From assembly GCA_030692765.1 (NCBI GenBank), contig JAUYUB010000006.1, positions 186,001 through 250,000 on the forward strand: DNA of 64,000 nt. The letters run 5' to 3'. The notes under the pieces were generated by a model, which ran no database searches, had not been told where the DNA came from, and worked only from the letters and a program-made list of their open reading frames with translations. A program made the translations under genes and the position numbers. The DNA comes from Sulfuricurvum sp. (lineage in GTDB: Bacteria; Campylobacterota; Campylobacteria; Campylobacterales; Sulfurimonadaceae). Positions 30,133 through 40,714 of this stretch are shown in pieces; the stretch's first letter is position 1, and each line of letters opens with the position of its first letter.

Positions 30133-31347
30133 ATGTTTAAAAATAAATATAAAGAAGAGTTACAAAGTCTTGCTAATGTGATTGCAAATGAGATTCACAA
30201 AACAGAACTGTTTTTATTTCATGAAAAAAAATACTCTTTCGACGCGATACGTCCCGTGCAAGAAGATCTTGAATATTTAATGAAACTCAAAGATCAGGAA
30301 CGCTCTTTTTGGTCTGGTTTCGTCGAATTTTTTCCAAGTGCGGTTGCTGTTTTAGATTCATCTCAAAAAATTATCAATGCAAATACAATGCTTCAAGACT
30401 TTTTGCAAGTAACAGACAGTGAACTAAAATCAAATCCATCATTTTCATCACTTGTTACTAAAAATGGTGCATGTTCTCTTTGTGACTTCATCAAAAACCA
30501 TACCGATCATCAAAAGTCATCTGGATTTAGTGCTAAAGAGATCATCTATATCTCCACACGCAAAGAGGAAAATATCCCTATCTTCGTTTTTGTTGTCCCA
30601 GTTTTTGATTCTAAACAGCGCTTGTTGCATACTTTTATCATTATGCGTGATCGACGTGTAGAGTTTAAATTACGAAAAGAGTATATGCTCGATCAATCCA
30701 ATCCTATTATTGCGATGCTAGAAGCTATATCCAGCGGTGATATTTCATCAGCACTGGATTTACCTCCATCAAATGATCTGCAGCACTACAAGCTGCCTAT
30801 CAATCACATCATTAATAACTTTAATATCGTCATTGGTCAAATTCACACTGCATTAAAAATATCTGAAGCTGCATCGGATGATACCAAACAACAACTCCAT
30901 TCTCTCAATACCTGGAGTAATGAGCAATTTATTCCAACATTAGCCGATATCGGAGATGATGCCATCACATTAGAAAGCTCTATTAAAGAAATCTCTAGCA
31001 TAATCGGTCTTATCAAAGATATCTCAGATCAAACAAACCTCTTGGCACTCAATGCAGCAATCGAAGCGGCACGTGCCGGTGAACATGGTCGCGGTTTTGC
31101 TGTTGTGGCAGATGAAGTACGAAAATTGGCGGAAAAAAGTCAAAAATCAACCAGTGACATCGAAGGAATTATTATGAGAATCCAGCAAGATGCCGGTCAA
31201 ATGGGTGACAATGTCAAAGGATTTATGAAGGAATCTGCAAGCGTTCTCGAGATTTCAGGCAATCTTGAGAATCGTTTTTCAACTATTGTTGATCAATTGC
31301 ATACACTCAGAGAAAGTGCCCAAAAGTTTAAAGTGCAATCCAACTAA
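30133..31347 (+). CDS. Soluble PAS-domain chemoreceptor (methyl-accepting protein type)
   Basis: The 404-residue protein has no membrane segment. Residues about 1-60 are helical and 60-180 form a PAS domain ([21 protein letters not shown]), which contains a Cys pair, CSLC, inside it. A helical region leads to the receptor signalling tip ([20 protein letters not shown], then [20 protein letters not shown]) at about 290-335. The tip sequence is the CheA/CheW-contacting hairpin, so it should join chemoreceptor arrays. The C-terminal helix is short and no CheR-docking pentapeptide is seen. The cysteines might bind a cofactor or sense redox state, but this is inference. Confidence 0.88.
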   Translation: MFKNKYKEELQSLANVIANEIHKTELFLFHEKKYSFDAIRPVQEDLEYLMKLKDQERSFWSGFVEFFPSAVAVLDSSQKIINANTMLQDFLQVTDSELKSNPSFSSLVTKNGACSLCDFIKNHTDHQKSSGFSAKEIIYISTRKEENIPIFVFVVPVFDSKQRLLHTFIIMRDRRVEFKLRKEYMLDQSNPIIAMLEAISSGDISSALDLPPSNDLQHYKLPINHIINNFNIVIGQIHTALKISEAASDDTKQQLHSLNTWSNEQFIPTLADIGDDAITLESSIKEISSIIGLIKDISDQTNLLALNAAIEAARAGEHGRGFAVVADEVRKLAEKSQKSTSDIEGIIMRIQQDAGQMGDNVKGFMKESASVLEISGNLENRFSTIVDQLHTLRESAQKFKVQSN

Positions 31348-31359
31348 TGTACAAAAAGA

Positions 31360-31824
31360 TTATGCATTACATCCTTGAAGAGTGCCGAAATCAACGGTAC
31401 TTCCGCCGCCGCTGATCATCTTTTCATTTTCACGGATCGTTTTACCGTTATGTTTGATCGTGTAGGTTATCTCAGTCGTATCGCGAATCGTATTGATCGT
31501 TGAACAATAGGTCTCCAAACTCGCCATCACCCAGCGTGCTGCGAGGGTATCATCCGCATTCGAGTCAAAACGATACTCCAAATGAAGTGCATTAAACTTT
31601 TTCGGAGCATCTTCATTGCGTACGACTTCTCCATCTACTTGCAAATTGGTTACTTCATACCCCTGTTGTTTTGGGAGCATGACAACATCGGTTGCACTGC
31701 ACGTAATAATACCGCTTAAAAAGTACTCAATCGGGGAAATTTGAGGGCAATCGATGATAAAACTGCTTTTTTCAGTTTTTGCCTCAAAGCGCATTGCATC
31801 CTGGTGGCTTACGGTAATTTTCAT
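31360..31824 (-). CDS. OsmC/Ohr-family peroxide-reducing protein
   Basis: The 154-residue product fits the OsmC family. It has the two conserved cysteines in typical contexts, [12 protein letters not shown] (near residue 57) and [11 protein letters not shown] (near 112), which act together to reduce organic hydroperoxides. The N-terminal strands ([16 protein letters not shown]) also match. Its start overlaps the argH stop by four bases, so both are co-translated. Which peroxide it prefers, and whether it is OsmC, Ohr or a YhfA-like relative, cannot be told from sequence alone. Confidence 0.88.
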   Translation of the reverse strand: MKITVSHQDAMRFEAKTEKSSFIIDCPQISPIEYFLSGIITCSATDVVMLPKQQGYEVTNLQVDGEVVRNEDAPKKFNALHLEYRFDSNADDTLAARWVMASLETYCSTINTIRDTTEITYTIKHNGKTIRENEKMISGGGSTVDFGTLQGCNA

Positions 31825-33206
31825 TTGGTCTCCTGTAAATAATGATCGAAATAAATAATCTGTTCCAACGTACGCACTTCGGCCGTACCGCCTTGGGATG
31901 TACGGGCATTCATAGAGTGTTCGATGCTCAAATAGCGGATCACATCCTCTTTGATACGTTCATCGATTGCGTGAAGTTCTTTGTATTCAATCTCACTTAG
32001 ATCAATGCCTAATGCCTCAGCACGGGCAACTGCTTTTCCGGTAATAAAATGTGCTTCACGAAACGGTACACCGCAATGCTCTACCAAATAATCAGCCAAG
32101 TCGGTTGCACTTAAATGACCGAGTTTGCAGGCATTTGCCATATTTTCTTTTTTCACAGTCATCGTCTTGAGCGCTTCACGCAAGATTTCCAATGATATCT
32201 CGGCAGTTTCTACACTGTCAAACACCCCTTCTTTATCCTCTTGGGTATCTTTATTATAGGCTAAAGGCAATCCCTTCATAACCGTCAGAAGCCCCATCAG
32301 ATTTCCATACACACGCCCTGTTTTTCCGCGCAGTAACTCTGGAACATCGGGATTTTTTTTCTGAGGCATAATGGATGAACCTGTCGAATATTCATCCGAG
32401 AGTTCCACAAAACGAAACTCATAGCTTGACCACAGAATAATTTCCTCCGAAAGACGTGAAATATGCATCATCAATGTAGAAATATTAAAAAGGATTTCGA
32501 GTGCAAAATCACGGTCACTGACGGTATCCAGACAGTTGATACTGACGCTGTCAAAATCTAGCAGTTTTGCTGTCATTTCGCGATTGATATTATGCGGCGT
32601 ACCTGCAAGTGCGGCACATCCGATCGGAGAAACATTGTTACGTGCATACGAACTCTCAAAACGCTCAATATCGCGTTTAAACATCGTTGCATACGCCAAC
32701 ATGTGAAATCCAAAATTAATCGGTTGAGCATGCTGTAAATGAGTCATACCCGGCAACAGCGTTGTGGCGTGTTCACGAGCGATATCCACAACAGCAACCA
32801 TTAGTTCTTTAATGAGCATGACAACTTCATTGTTTTTACGCAGAACATACCGTCTAAAATCCAAAGCTACCTGATCATTTCGGCTGCGTGCGGTATGAAG
32901 TTTTTTGCCGGCATCCCCAATGATCATCGTAAGACGTTTTTCAATGGCCATGTGCAAATCTTCATCACCGATTTTCCACTCAAAATGACCCGATTCGATC
33001 TCACTCAAAACTTGTGCCATCCCCTCTTCGATTGAAGCCAATTCTTGAGAGGTCAATATTCCTTGAGCACAAAGCATTTGGGCATGGGCAATGGAGCCTT
33101 CGATGTCCTCACGGTACAATTTTTGATCAAACATAATAGAGGCATTAAAGTGTTCTAATAGTGACGATGCATCCTGTGCAAACCGTCCGGACCACATTTT
33201 TTCCAT
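31821..33206 (-). CDS. argH: Argininosuccinate lyase
   Basis: The 461-residue enzyme releases arginine and fumarate in the last step of arginine synthesis. The superfamily signature [15 protein letters not shown] is near residue 275, with [20 protein letters not shown] at the start, [14 protein letters not shown] near 110 and [14 protein letters not shown] near 155, all typical of ArgH. It is the first gene of a short operon with the OsmC-like gene. The 99 bases to its right hold no gene. Confidence 0.97.
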   Translation of the reverse strand: MEKMWSGRFAQDASSLLEHFNASIMFDQKLYREDIEGSIAHAQMLCAQGILTSQELASIEEGMAQVLSEIESGHFEWKIGDEDLHMAIEKRLTMIIGDAGKKLHTARSRNDQVALDFRRYVLRKNNEVVMLIKELMVAVVDIAREHATTLLPGMTHLQHAQPINFGFHMLAYATMFKRDIERFESSYARNNVSPIGCAALAGTPHNINREMTAKLLDFDSVSINCLDTVSDRDFALEILFNISTLMMHISRLSEEIILWSSYEFRFVELSDEYSTGSSIMPQKKNPDVPELLRGKTGRVYGNLMGLLTVMKGLPLAYNKDTQEDKEGVFDSVETAEISLEILREALKTMTVKKENMANACKLGHLSATDLADYLVEHCGVPFREAHFITGKAVARAEALGIDLSEIEYKELHAIDERIKEDVIRYLSIEHSMNARTSQGGTAEVRTLEQIIYFDHYLQETK

Positions 33207-33305
33207 GATCTCTCCGTATAGTATAAAAAGTTAAAGGATTTTAGCGGAATTTGGTTGAGAAAAAAGCATCATCGCCCGGATGACGCCATAGGGCAGAGTG
33301 TTGTA

Positions 33306-33644
33306 TTAGTTACAGGCGGGGACGTTACCGCTGTCTCTGGCATACTCAACGAGAAAATCTTCAAGATGTCTAGAATCTTTGGTAAATTTACGGCTTTCAA
33401 AATATTCCCATGAGCCTTGCGCTCTTTTAGAAGAGATATGAATATCAGCGAGTTTCTCACCCTTTTTATCCATATATTTCTCCCATGTCGACATTTTTTT
33501 AGAAGCCGCCAATTCCTGCCCTCCACCGTGACACTCTTTGCAGCTTTCAATGTAAACTTTTTGACCTTTATAGGTCGCACTACTGAGGACTGAAGCAGCC
33601 AATAACATAGAAAGAGCCGTGAATTTATTAAATTTTGTCATCAA
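33306..33644 (-). CDS. Small c-type cytochrome
   Basis: The 112-residue product has a signal peptide (about 1-23) and one heme-attachment motif, CKECHGGG, near residue 35. The likely axial Met is in KKMSTWEKYMDKKG, by inference. It should be a periplasmic electron carrier or a subunit of a redox complex. No cytochrome assembly or oxidase gene is adjacent. It stands alone between argH and the ubiD/hemC group, so its partner is unknown. Confidence 0.85.
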   Translation of the reverse strand: MMTKFNKFTALSMLLAASVLSSATYKGQKVYIESCKECHGGGQELAASKKMSTWEKYMDKKGEKLADIHISSKRAQGSWEYFESRKFTKDSRHLEDFLVEYARDSGNVPACN

Positions 33645-33756
33645 AATAGTAGTTCCTGTTATAAAAAATGTAAATTGATGTTACATCAGTAATTCTAATA
33701 AATTGCTTAATATACTTCTCATGACACCCAAAGGCAAACAAGAATGTAGCAATTGG

Positions 33757-35577
33757 TTAAAGTTGATATTTTTTCTCTAAATTACTATCCAAATCCCAGA
33801 GTGAAAGTGATTTAAGTTTTTCAATAACAGCAGGAGTACAGTTTACATCTCCGGGCCATTGGCGCTCAAAACCGTCATAGTGGTTTTTAGATGTTCCATC
33901 GATAGAAACGATAGAGTTATGAATCATAATATCACGTCCGGCATCCATATTGTTCGTCACACGCCACAAAAGCATGTACGGGTTATGAATGTCATTATTT
34001 TGAGCATCGACAACAATAACGATTCTCAAATATTTTTCTATCGATGAGAGCATCTGGGCTACGTGTGCAAGTGAGCGTTTTTTCGTAACACTGATAATGG
34101 TAATAGGGTTAGCCGTATGACGCATGTATTGCGTCACATCTTCTACTTCGTTCATTAAAGGTCGTATCAATCCAAGAAGCTCACTGCTGTCAATCACTTC
34201 GGGTCGAGTCACAGAATAAGAAGCTGTCAGGTCAATACCAAGTTTTCCTCCAACTAACGCTTCGGGACTGGAGTGATCCAATGCATCCGTGATCCCCTCG
34301 GAGATAAAAATACATTTTGGCAAGAAACGATTGAGCGCATAGGTTGTCAATGCGTCGTAATTCGTTAATTTCGGAGCATCTTCAGGAAAGAAAAGAGCAT
34401 GTTTGACAAAACTCATTTGCCCTGATCCCCAAAAAAGATGCATAAACTGTCTTGCATGTCCTTTGTAAAGGGTACGCATTTTTGCCAAAATAAGATTGTG
34501 AAATACTCCGTTTTCCGGCATATGGTAATCAATCAAATCGGATGCATTGGTTTGAAGTAGCGGTAAGAAAACACGTTCAGTTGCCCAGCCCATGTATTTA
34601 TCTTCCAATGGCGGTTTGCCGACAACCGTTGCCAAATAATGAGGATTTTTTCGGCTGGTAATGGCGCTGACTTCCAGTGCTGGATAGTGTTCTTCCAATG
34701 TGTAATAACCTGTATGATCTCCAAAAGGGCCTTCAAGTACCATTTTCTCAGGATCGACCCATCCCTCGATGACAAAATCAAGATCTTCAGGAACATACAA
34801 TGGCGTTGTGATCGATTGGACTAGCTTTACGGTCTCTTTTTTAATAAGACCGTATAAAAGCAATTCATTTACACCGTATGGCAATGGGGCCGTAGCGCAC
34901 CAAGTATACAGTGGATCACCGCCAATACCGATTGAAACAGGCATTTTTTTACCTGCGCGTTGATACTGGTCAAAAAAATGCGAAGAGTCTTTATGGATTT
35001 GCCAGTGCATTCCTAAATGATTTTTATCATACACTTGCAGGCGATACATCCCAAGATTAACGACTTCTCCTTCTAAGCTCTGCGTATACACCTGCCCCAT
35101 GGTAATAAAAGGGCCGCCGTCTTCTTCCCATGTGGTGAGAATTGGCAAATCATACAAATTGATATCTTCACCTTGAAAAACAATTTCCTGACAAGCCCCA
35201 CGTGTTTTGAGCTTTTTGGGAAACATATCTTTCATACTGAAAAGATCACCCAGCATCCCCACTTTTTCTTTGAAACCTTGTGGCGGTTTCATGTGTAATA
35301 ACTTTTCAATCTCGACTGCCACACCCTCAACATCGCGTCCAAATAAAAACTCGGTTCGTGCATAGGATCCAAAAAGATTCATGACAACAGGAGTCGAAAA
35401 CTCTTTATTACTTTTCGAATCAAGCGGATGGGTAAACAAAAGCGCTTTACCCCCCCCTTCTTTTTTGACTTCGGCATACGCCAAATGCGGAATCTCAAGA
35501 TGTATGTCTAAAGGGGTATCAATCACACACAGTTCATTACGTCCTTTTAATAGTTCTAGCGTTTTGGCTAATGTCAT
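33757..35577 (-). CDS. ubiD: UbiD-family decarboxylase, probably for menaquinone synthesis by the futalosine route
   Basis: At 606 residues it is the long UbiD subtype, longer than E. coli UbiD (about 490). That long form is linked to the futalosine menaquinone pathway (MqnL type) used by Campylobacterota. Visible family features are MNLFGSYARTEFLFG near residue 65, PILTTWEEDGGPFITMG near 145 and SIGIGGDPLYTWCATAPLP near 215; such enzymes use prenylated FMN. It overlaps hemC by four bases, as in the hemC–ubiD pair of C. jejuni. The assignment to a particular step is inference. Confidence 0.92.
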   Translation of the reverse strand: MTLAKTLELLKGRNELCVIDTPLDIHLEIPHLAYAEVKKEGGGKALLFTHPLDSKSNKEFSTPVVMNLFGSYARTEFLFGRDVEGVAVEIEKLLHMKPPQGFKEKVGMLGDLFSMKDMFPKKLKTRGACQEIVFQGEDINLYDLPILTTWEEDGGPFITMGQVYTQSLEGEVVNLGMYRLQVYDKNHLGMHWQIHKDSSHFFDQYQRAGKKMPVSIGIGGDPLYTWCATAPLPYGVNELLLYGLIKKETVKLVQSITTPLYVPEDLDFVIEGWVDPEKMVLEGPFGDHTGYYTLEEHYPALEVSAITSRKNPHYLATVVGKPPLEDKYMGWATERVFLPLLQTNASDLIDYHMPENGVFHNLILAKMRTLYKGHARQFMHLFWGSGQMSFVKHALFFPEDAPKLTNYDALTTYALNRFLPKCIFISEGITDALDHSSPEALVGGKLGIDLTASYSVTRPEVIDSSELLGLIRPLMNEVEDVTQYMRHTANPITIISVTKKRSLAHVAQMLSSIEKYLRIVIVVDAQNNDIHNPYMLLWRVTNNMDAGRDIMIHNSIVSIDGTSKNHYDGFERQWPGDVNCTPAVIEKLKSLSLWDLDSNLEKKYQL

Positions 35578-36524
35578 ACTTTATGTCCATCAGCCATGAT
35601 CTCGGCACGACGTAAAAGCTCCATAGCTCCCTGATCAATCAAACGCTGTGCCATCGCTTCACCGACACTCATTATGGCATCGCGAGCAACATTGAGTTCT
35701 TCACCCATCATCTCACTGCCATCTGGAAGACCCAGAATACTACGAACATCTACGGTTCCATCAGGTTGTACACGTGCACTGACTCCGATGGGAACTTGGC
35801 AACCGCCTTGTAATGTATCTATAAATCCACGTTCAATCGTTGTTTCCAAGCGGCTGTCTGCATCTTCAAGTCCACGTGCGATCTCTAGCACCCATGGCTC
35901 ATTAACCGTTTCGATTCCCAAAGCTCCCTGCCCCATTGCCGGAAGCATCTCGTCCATAGAGATCGGGTGAAAATACTTAACACTGTCATTGAGTCCCAAG
36001 CGATTAATCCCGGCAGCCGCTAATATAATCGCGTCAAATTCGCCCTCTTTGAGTTTACGGATACGGGTATCTACATTGCCGCGTAAATCTTTGATAATCA
36101 AATCAGGGCGTTGCTGAAGTAACTGCATTCGTCTGCGCAGCGAGGATGTTCCTACAACAGCACCTTGTGGCAATGCTTCGATATCAGCGTATTTTTCGCT
36201 CAGCATCGCATCACGTACATCTTCACGCTTTGTAATTGCCGAGAGTAAAAGTCCCTTTGGCATTACAGTGGGAACGTCTTTAAGCGAATGGACCGCCATT
36301 TGTGCCTCACCTGCCAACATCGCTTCTTCAATCTCTTTTAGAAAAAGCCCCTTACCCCCGATTTTCGCTAATGGAACATCCAGAATCTTATCCCCTGAGG
36401 TAATAACGATTTTAAGTTCTACTTCCACATCAGAATGATTGGATTCGATCACCGATTTGATGTATTTGGACTGCCAAAGAGCGAGTTTACTGCCGCGGGT
36501 TGCGATGGTGAGCTTTTTCATCAA
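35574..36524 (-). CDS. hemC: Porphobilinogen deaminase (hydroxymethylbilane synthase)
   Basis: The 316-residue enzyme assembles four porphobilinogen units in heme synthesis. It has the substrate-binding start LTIATRGSKLALWQS, AVHSLKDVPT near 80, GTSSLRRRMQL near 130 and the cofactor-carrying cysteine in LQGGCQVPIG near 240. The true start may be the second of two Met codons. It overlaps ubiD downstream and directly abuts the thiol-disulfide gene upstream. It belongs to a leftward group with hemA and proS. Confidence 0.97.
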   Translation of the reverse strand: MMKKLTIATRGSKLALWQSKYIKSVIESNHSDVEVELKIVITSGDKILDVPLAKIGGKGLFLKEIEEAMLAGEAQMAVHSLKDVPTVMPKGLLLSAITKREDVRDAMLSEKYADIEALPQGAVVGTSSLRRRMQLLQQRPDLIIKDLRGNVDTRIRKLKEGEFDAIILAAAGINRLGLNDSVKYFHPISMDEMLPAMGQGALGIETVNEPWVLEIARGLEDADSRLETTIERGFIDTLQGGCQVPIGVSARVQPDGTVDVRSILGLPDGSEMMGEELNVARDAIMSVGEAMAQRLIDQGAMELLRRAEIMADGHKV

Positions 36525-37361
36525 TTACTTAACCTTTACTTCTTTATACTTATTTTTACTAGAGTCTTTTTTTCCATCAAAGAATACAGTAGGTGTTCCC
36601 GACACCATCGCCATTTGCGCCACTTTTTGATCTAATTCATACTGTTTTAGTACCGATGGACGACGAATATCTGCAAGAGAAAACTTCGTTTTGAATGTTT
36701 TATTAAACGCATCTAAAATTTTACTTTCATCTTTTTCATTGGCATTCACTTCAACGGTATACAAACGCATTGTCACATTGTCCATCCCCGCTTGCTCTGC
36801 TGCAATAGCGGCTTTTGTCAATGTGACTGCTGCAGGGTGTAGTGTCGGAAGAGGATAATGGAAATAATAGACTCCAAATACAGCCGGATATTTTGTCATA
36901 TATGAAAGTGTTTCAGGAACGTAACGGTGGCAAAATGGGCACAAAGGATCGGAAAAAATAGCTACTTTGTGCTTCGAATTTGCATTGCCGCTGACAAGAT
37001 TATTTTTCGTATAAAACTGCTTTGGAAAATCAGGCGCTAGAGTATCATTGTAACGCTCATTGGTCTTGATATTGACCAATTCGGTTGCCATGCTATCACC
37101 GCTGATAAAATAGGTACCGTTTTGGTTAACATGGCGGATTTCAGCACCTTGCTTCACATCTGCATCAATGGCAACAAAATAGGCTTGCCAGCCATTCATA
37201 TTAGGTACGGGCTTTTTTCCATTAAGAGTTACTTCTACATTGCTTACGTTTGCATTCGAAGCAATCCCTTTTTTTACATAGGCTAATACTTCCGCATCGC
37301 TTGCGGCAAATACATTAGCGCAAAGCAGGAGAATCGTTGATAATTTCTGCATCAATAACAT
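36525..37361 (-). CDS. Periplasmic thiol-disulfide oxidoreductase (DsbC/DsbG-like)
   Basis: About 278 residues with a signal peptide ([18 protein letters not shown]). An N-terminal dimerisation-like region of about 110 residues is followed by a thioredoxin fold with the active site CPFCHRYVPETL near residue 135 and the cis-Pro loop SGTPTVFFDG near the end. This resembles DsbC/DsbG-type isomerases or reductases. AAAGGA lies five bases before the ATG at 37361. Earlier Met codons would extend it further into the upstream gene, which it overlaps by 47 bases. From memory this gene is not between hemC and the fxsA-like gene in C. jejuni, so it looks like an insertion into that operon. Confidence 0.86.
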   Translation of the reverse strand: MLLMQKLSTILLLCANVFAASDAEVLAYVKKGIASNANVSNVEVTLNGKKPVPNMNGWQAYFVAIDADVKQGAEIRHVNQNGTYFISGDSMATELVNIKTNERYNDTLAPDFPKQFYTKNNLVSGNANSKHKVAIFSDPLCPFCHRYVPETLSYMTKYPAVFGVYYFHYPLPTLHPAAVTLTKAAIAAEQAGMDNVTMRLYTVEVNANEKDESKILDAFNKTFKTKFSLADIRRPSVLKQYELDQKVAQMAMVSGTPTVFFDGKKDSSKNKYKEVKVK

Positions 37362-37731
37362 TGTCATCCTTTTGTTGGTGTGATTGGTTTTGTTGGGGAT
37401 ATTTTGGCATAAAACGACTAACAATGAGTGAACCCAATAATACGATGTGTATTATTACTGCCATTATATCTGTAAAAATACCCGGTAAAATAAGCAATAT
37501 CGCTCCCAAAAGGGAAAGAAGATTGCGCTTATAAAATCCATTTGCGCTAATACGCCGTTCTTTAAGTTCCATAACATTAGCAAGCAATGTGGTTCTAAAA
37601 TTAAAAAGAATTGCGATACCGACCAATGCGCTCACCATAATTTCGGTAAACATCATCAAGCCACCGATTTTTGAGGCAATGTTTACGCTGATAATGACCT
37701 CTAAAAAAAGATAGATCAGAAAATAGATCAT
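37315..37731 (-). CDS. FxsA-family membrane protein
   Basis: The 138-residue product is hydrophobic, with about three to four membrane helices, and carries the FxsA hallmark region ([20 protein letters not shown]). The tail ([18 protein letters not shown]) is polar and probably cytoplasmic. E. coli FxsA suppresses phage F exclusion, but the general role is unknown. The gene overlaps proS by four bases at its start, and its 3' end overlaps the thiol-disulfide gene. C. jejuni has a membrane protein gene at the same place after proS. Confidence 0.82.
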   Translation of the reverse strand: MIYFLIYLFLEVIISVNIASKIGGLMMFTEIMVSALVGIAILFNFRTTLLANVMELKERRISANGFYKRNLLSLLGAILLILPGIFTDIMAVIIHIVLLGSLIVSRFMPKYPQQNQSHQQKDDNVIDAEIINDSPALR

Positions 37732-39431
37732 CCGATAAGTTCCTTAATTTTTGAAAGTACATCATCCGCATTCACCGTTAGCATCTCACGAGTACTTCGA
37801 ATCATAATTTGCACCGAACCGTTTTCCATCTCTTTACCGATAATCACGGTAAATGGGAAACCGATGAGCTCTGCATCGGACATTTTAAATCCAAAACGTT
37901 CTTTACGATCATCCAAAATGGTTTCAATCCCTGCTTTACCCAACGCTTCATACAATGTTTCTGCGTAGGCTACATGCGTTTCTTCTTTGATATTGGAGAT
38001 CATTACATCCACCATATACGGTGCAGTAGCACTCGTCCAAATACACCCTTTGTCATCATGGTGCTGTTCGATGACGGCAGCAACGAGACGGCTCACTCCC
38101 ATCCCGTACGTACCCATGATAAACGGGGTAGAACGTCCGTTTTCATCCAAATATTCCGCTTTAAGAGGGGCGGAGTACGTCGTACCCAATTTAAAAATAT
38201 GCCCTACTTCGATCCCTTTGGTGTGCAGGAGTTTGCCGTTACAGTGAGGGCATCCATCCCCTTCTTGGACTTCGACAAGATCAGCGAACACCGCTTCGTT
38301 CATAACGCTCAAATCAACACCTACAAAATGGTAATCGCACTCATTGGCTCCACAAATCATTGCCGTTGCATTTTTTGTATCATTGTCCATTACCAAACGA
38401 ATTTTATCTTGATCCAACGGTCCTACAAAACCGGGAATCAATCCAAGCTCTTTGAGTTCTTCTTCACTAGCATCCACCAAATCAATAGCACCTACACTGT
38501 TACATGCCTTGACCTCTTGAAGCTCATCGCATCCACGGATAAAGAAACAGACTAATTCGCTTCCCTCAACATACATTGCACGTTTTATCACTGCTTTTAG
38601 CGTGTAATACGGATCTACTTTGAAAAACTGGCTCAAATCTTCGATTGACTTGATATCCGGTGTTTTAAAACGGGCAAAATCAGCATTCGGCGCTTCAGGG
38701 ATATTTTTACGCGGTGCGCGACGTGCCGCTTCGACATTGGCACCGTATTCACACGTATCACACACTGCAAGGGTATCTTCACCGCTTTGTGCCAAGACCA
38801 TCAGTTCTTTTGAACCCGTCCCGCCAATCGCTCCACTGTCAGCTTCAACAACACGATAATCAAGACCTAAACGCTCTAATATCCGCTTATAAGATGCTTC
38901 CATCGCATCAAATTCACGATCCAGATCTTCCGTGCTTGAGTGAAAACTGTATCCATCTTTCATCACGAACTCACGTCCGCGCATCAATCCAAAACGGGGA
39001 CGTGCTTCATCACGGAATTTGGTCTTGATCTGATAAAGATTGATAGGGAGCTGCTTGTAACTTGTTACACGATTACGCACGATACTGACCATCATCTCTT
39101 CATGCGTCGGCCCAAGAACAAAAAGGTTCTCTTTACGGTCACGAAAACGCAGTAACTCTTTACCAAACTTCTCGATACGTCCGCTTTCTTGCCACAGTTC
39201 AGCCGGTGTAACGAAGCTTAGATCCACTTCCAGTGCTCCCGCATGCTCCATCTCTTCATTAATAATCGTCTCGATTTTACGCAATACACGCTTTCCTAAA
39301 GGAAGAAAATTGTACAAACCACTCGCAACCTGTGTTACAAATCCACCGCGAGATAGATAGATATGGCTGGGAAGCTGTGCATCTTTAGGGGACTCTTTGG
39401 TGGTAGGAATATAGGCTTTGGAAAAACGCAT
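37728..39431 (-). CDS. proS: Prolyl-tRNA synthetase
   Basis: The 567-residue bacterial-type enzyme has motif 1 ([19 protein letters not shown]), motif 2 ([20 protein letters not shown] near 135-155), a YbaK-like editing insertion at about 230-390, motif 3 ([17 protein letters not shown]) and the C-terminal anticodon domain. It charges tRNA-Pro, and the insertion clears Ala-tRNA-Pro. It overlaps fxsA by four bases and hemA by one base. Confidence 0.97.
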   Translation of the reverse strand: MRFSKAYIPTTKESPKDAQLPSHIYLSRGGFVTQVASGLYNFLPLGKRVLRKIETIINEEMEHAGALEVDLSFVTPAELWQESGRIEKFGKELLRFRDRKENLFVLGPTHEEMMVSIVRNRVTSYKQLPINLYQIKTKFRDEARPRFGLMRGREFVMKDGYSFHSSTEDLDREFDAMEASYKRILERLGLDYRVVEADSGAIGGTGSKELMVLAQSGEDTLAVCDTCEYGANVEAARRAPRKNIPEAPNADFARFKTPDIKSIEDLSQFFKVDPYYTLKAVIKRAMYVEGSELVCFFIRGCDELQEVKACNSVGAIDLVDASEEELKELGLIPGFVGPLDQDKIRLVMDNDTKNATAMICGANECDYHFVGVDLSVMNEAVFADLVEVQEGDGCPHCNGKLLHTKGIEVGHIFKLGTTYSAPLKAEYLDENGRSTPFIMGTYGMGVSRLVAAVIEQHHDDKGCIWTSATAPYMVDVMISNIKEETHVAYAETLYEALGKAGIETILDDRKERFGFKMSDAELIGFPFTVIIGKEMENGSVQIMIRSTREMLTVNADDVLSKIKELIG

Positions 39432-40714
39432 TAGGAACCTTTATAAGATTTTTGGGTTGGTGAAGTTTGATCATCATTTTGATTGGTTAAAAAGCTCATT
39501 GCCCCGATCAATGAATCTGCTCTAAGCGGATCAGAGGCATCACGCATCCGCTGTGCAAATGGGTGGAGAAAACGTTTGAGCGCTTGCTGTGTCGCTTTTT
39601 GGACCGCCGCTTCACATTCTTTGGGAACAAAACCCTTATCGATAACTCGCTTGGTTTCCGTGTCAGCACAACGATAAGCTGCTTCATACATCGTTTTAAT
39701 CAATGGCTCGATCGTGAGGGCTTTGAGCCATTCAAAAAAAGCGGCACTTTGACGACCGACAATGACAAAGGAAGTACGTGCTTCATCTTCGCGTAACGCT
39801 ATGTTTGTCGATACAATTTCTTTGAGATCATCAATACGATACACGTGAATTCCAAACGATCCATTTTCGTACTCTATATCTCTAGGAACCGCCATATCAA
39901 ACCAATAACGATCAAACGTACAGGTTTCCATCATCTCTTCATCAATAATAGGCGCAATAGAACCTGTTGCGGTAAAGAGAAGCTGGTACTCATTCACAGC
40001 CATAGCAAGTTCTGCAAAGGATCGAACCCTTACCTTGCATTCCTCTGCGATCTCTTGCGCTTTGCTAAACGTCCGATTCATAATCGTGACATCAGCCCCT
40101 TGCGCGACAAGATGCTTACACGTGATGACCGACATCTCTCCCGATCCGATCACAAGAGCCCTCATCCCCTCCAAAGAGCCGCAGCATTCACGTGCTTTGC
40201 TCACCGCAACACTTGCCACTGAAACCGGTTTGGAAGAGATCCCGGTTGCATTGCGTATTTCAGCCGCACATTTTTGGGCAAACTGCATGGCTCTTGAGAT
40301 TTTAAGTCCGCAAAACTCATGTTCCAATGAGAGCTTGAAAGCATCTTTGATCTGCCCTGCTATTTGCGTTTCGCCTACTACCATTGAGTCAAGCGAACTG
40401 GCAACACTGAAGAGGTGATGTATCGCACCGTAATCATCCAGAATATCTCCACGCATTTTCAACTCATCCAATCCAAAATGGGAATGCGCTGATAGCAGAG
40501 AGAGAAGATAATCGCTTGCCTCTTCAATCTGACTGCAACTGCAAAAGATTTCGATTCTATTGCACGTTGAAAGAATCATGGATTCGCTGATATGTGGATG
40601 GTTGTTTATTTTTCGCATCATCTCTATTTTTGCCGCATCATCCACAAAAGCCAACTTCTCACGCTGGGAAAGTGTTGAGTTTTTATGCGAAAAACTGATG
40701 ACGAGATAATGCAT
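39431..40714 (-). CDS. hemA: Glutamyl-tRNA reductase
   Basis: The 427-residue enzyme reduces Glu-tRNA to glutamate-1-semialdehyde, the committed step of the C5 heme route. The catalytic Cys is in [15 protein letters not shown] near residue 50, [13 protein letters not shown] is near 110, and the NADPH-binding [13 protein letters not shown] near 190. A C-terminal dimerisation helix follows. It overlaps the polyprenyl synthase gene by one base. With hemC in the same leftward group, two steps of heme synthesis are together. Confidence 0.96.
   Translation of the reverse strand: MHYLVISFSHKNSTLSQREKLAFVDDAAKIEMMRKINNHPHISESMILSTCNRIEIFCSCSQIEEASDYLLSLLSAHSHFGLDELKMRGDILDDYGAIHHLFSVASSLDSMVVGETQIAGQIKDAFKLSLEHEFCGLKISRAMQFAQKCAAEIRNATGISSKPVSVASVAVSKARECCGSLEGMRALVIGSGEMSVITCKHLVAQGADVTIMNRTFSKAQEIAEECKVRVRSFAELAMAVNEYQLLFTATGSIAPIIDEEMMETCTFDRYWFDMAVPRDIEYENGSFGIHVYRIDDLKEIVSTNIALREDEARTSFVIVGRQSAAFFEWLKALTIEPLIKTMYEAAYRCADTETKRVIDKGFVPKECEAAVQKATQQALKRFLHPFAQRMRDASDPLRADSLIGAMSFLTNQNDDQTSPTQKSYKGS

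Noticed and set aside
37809-38555. A 248-codon open frame opposite proS
   Set aside because: It is antisense to clear proS motifs and its translation is of low complexity without any family match.
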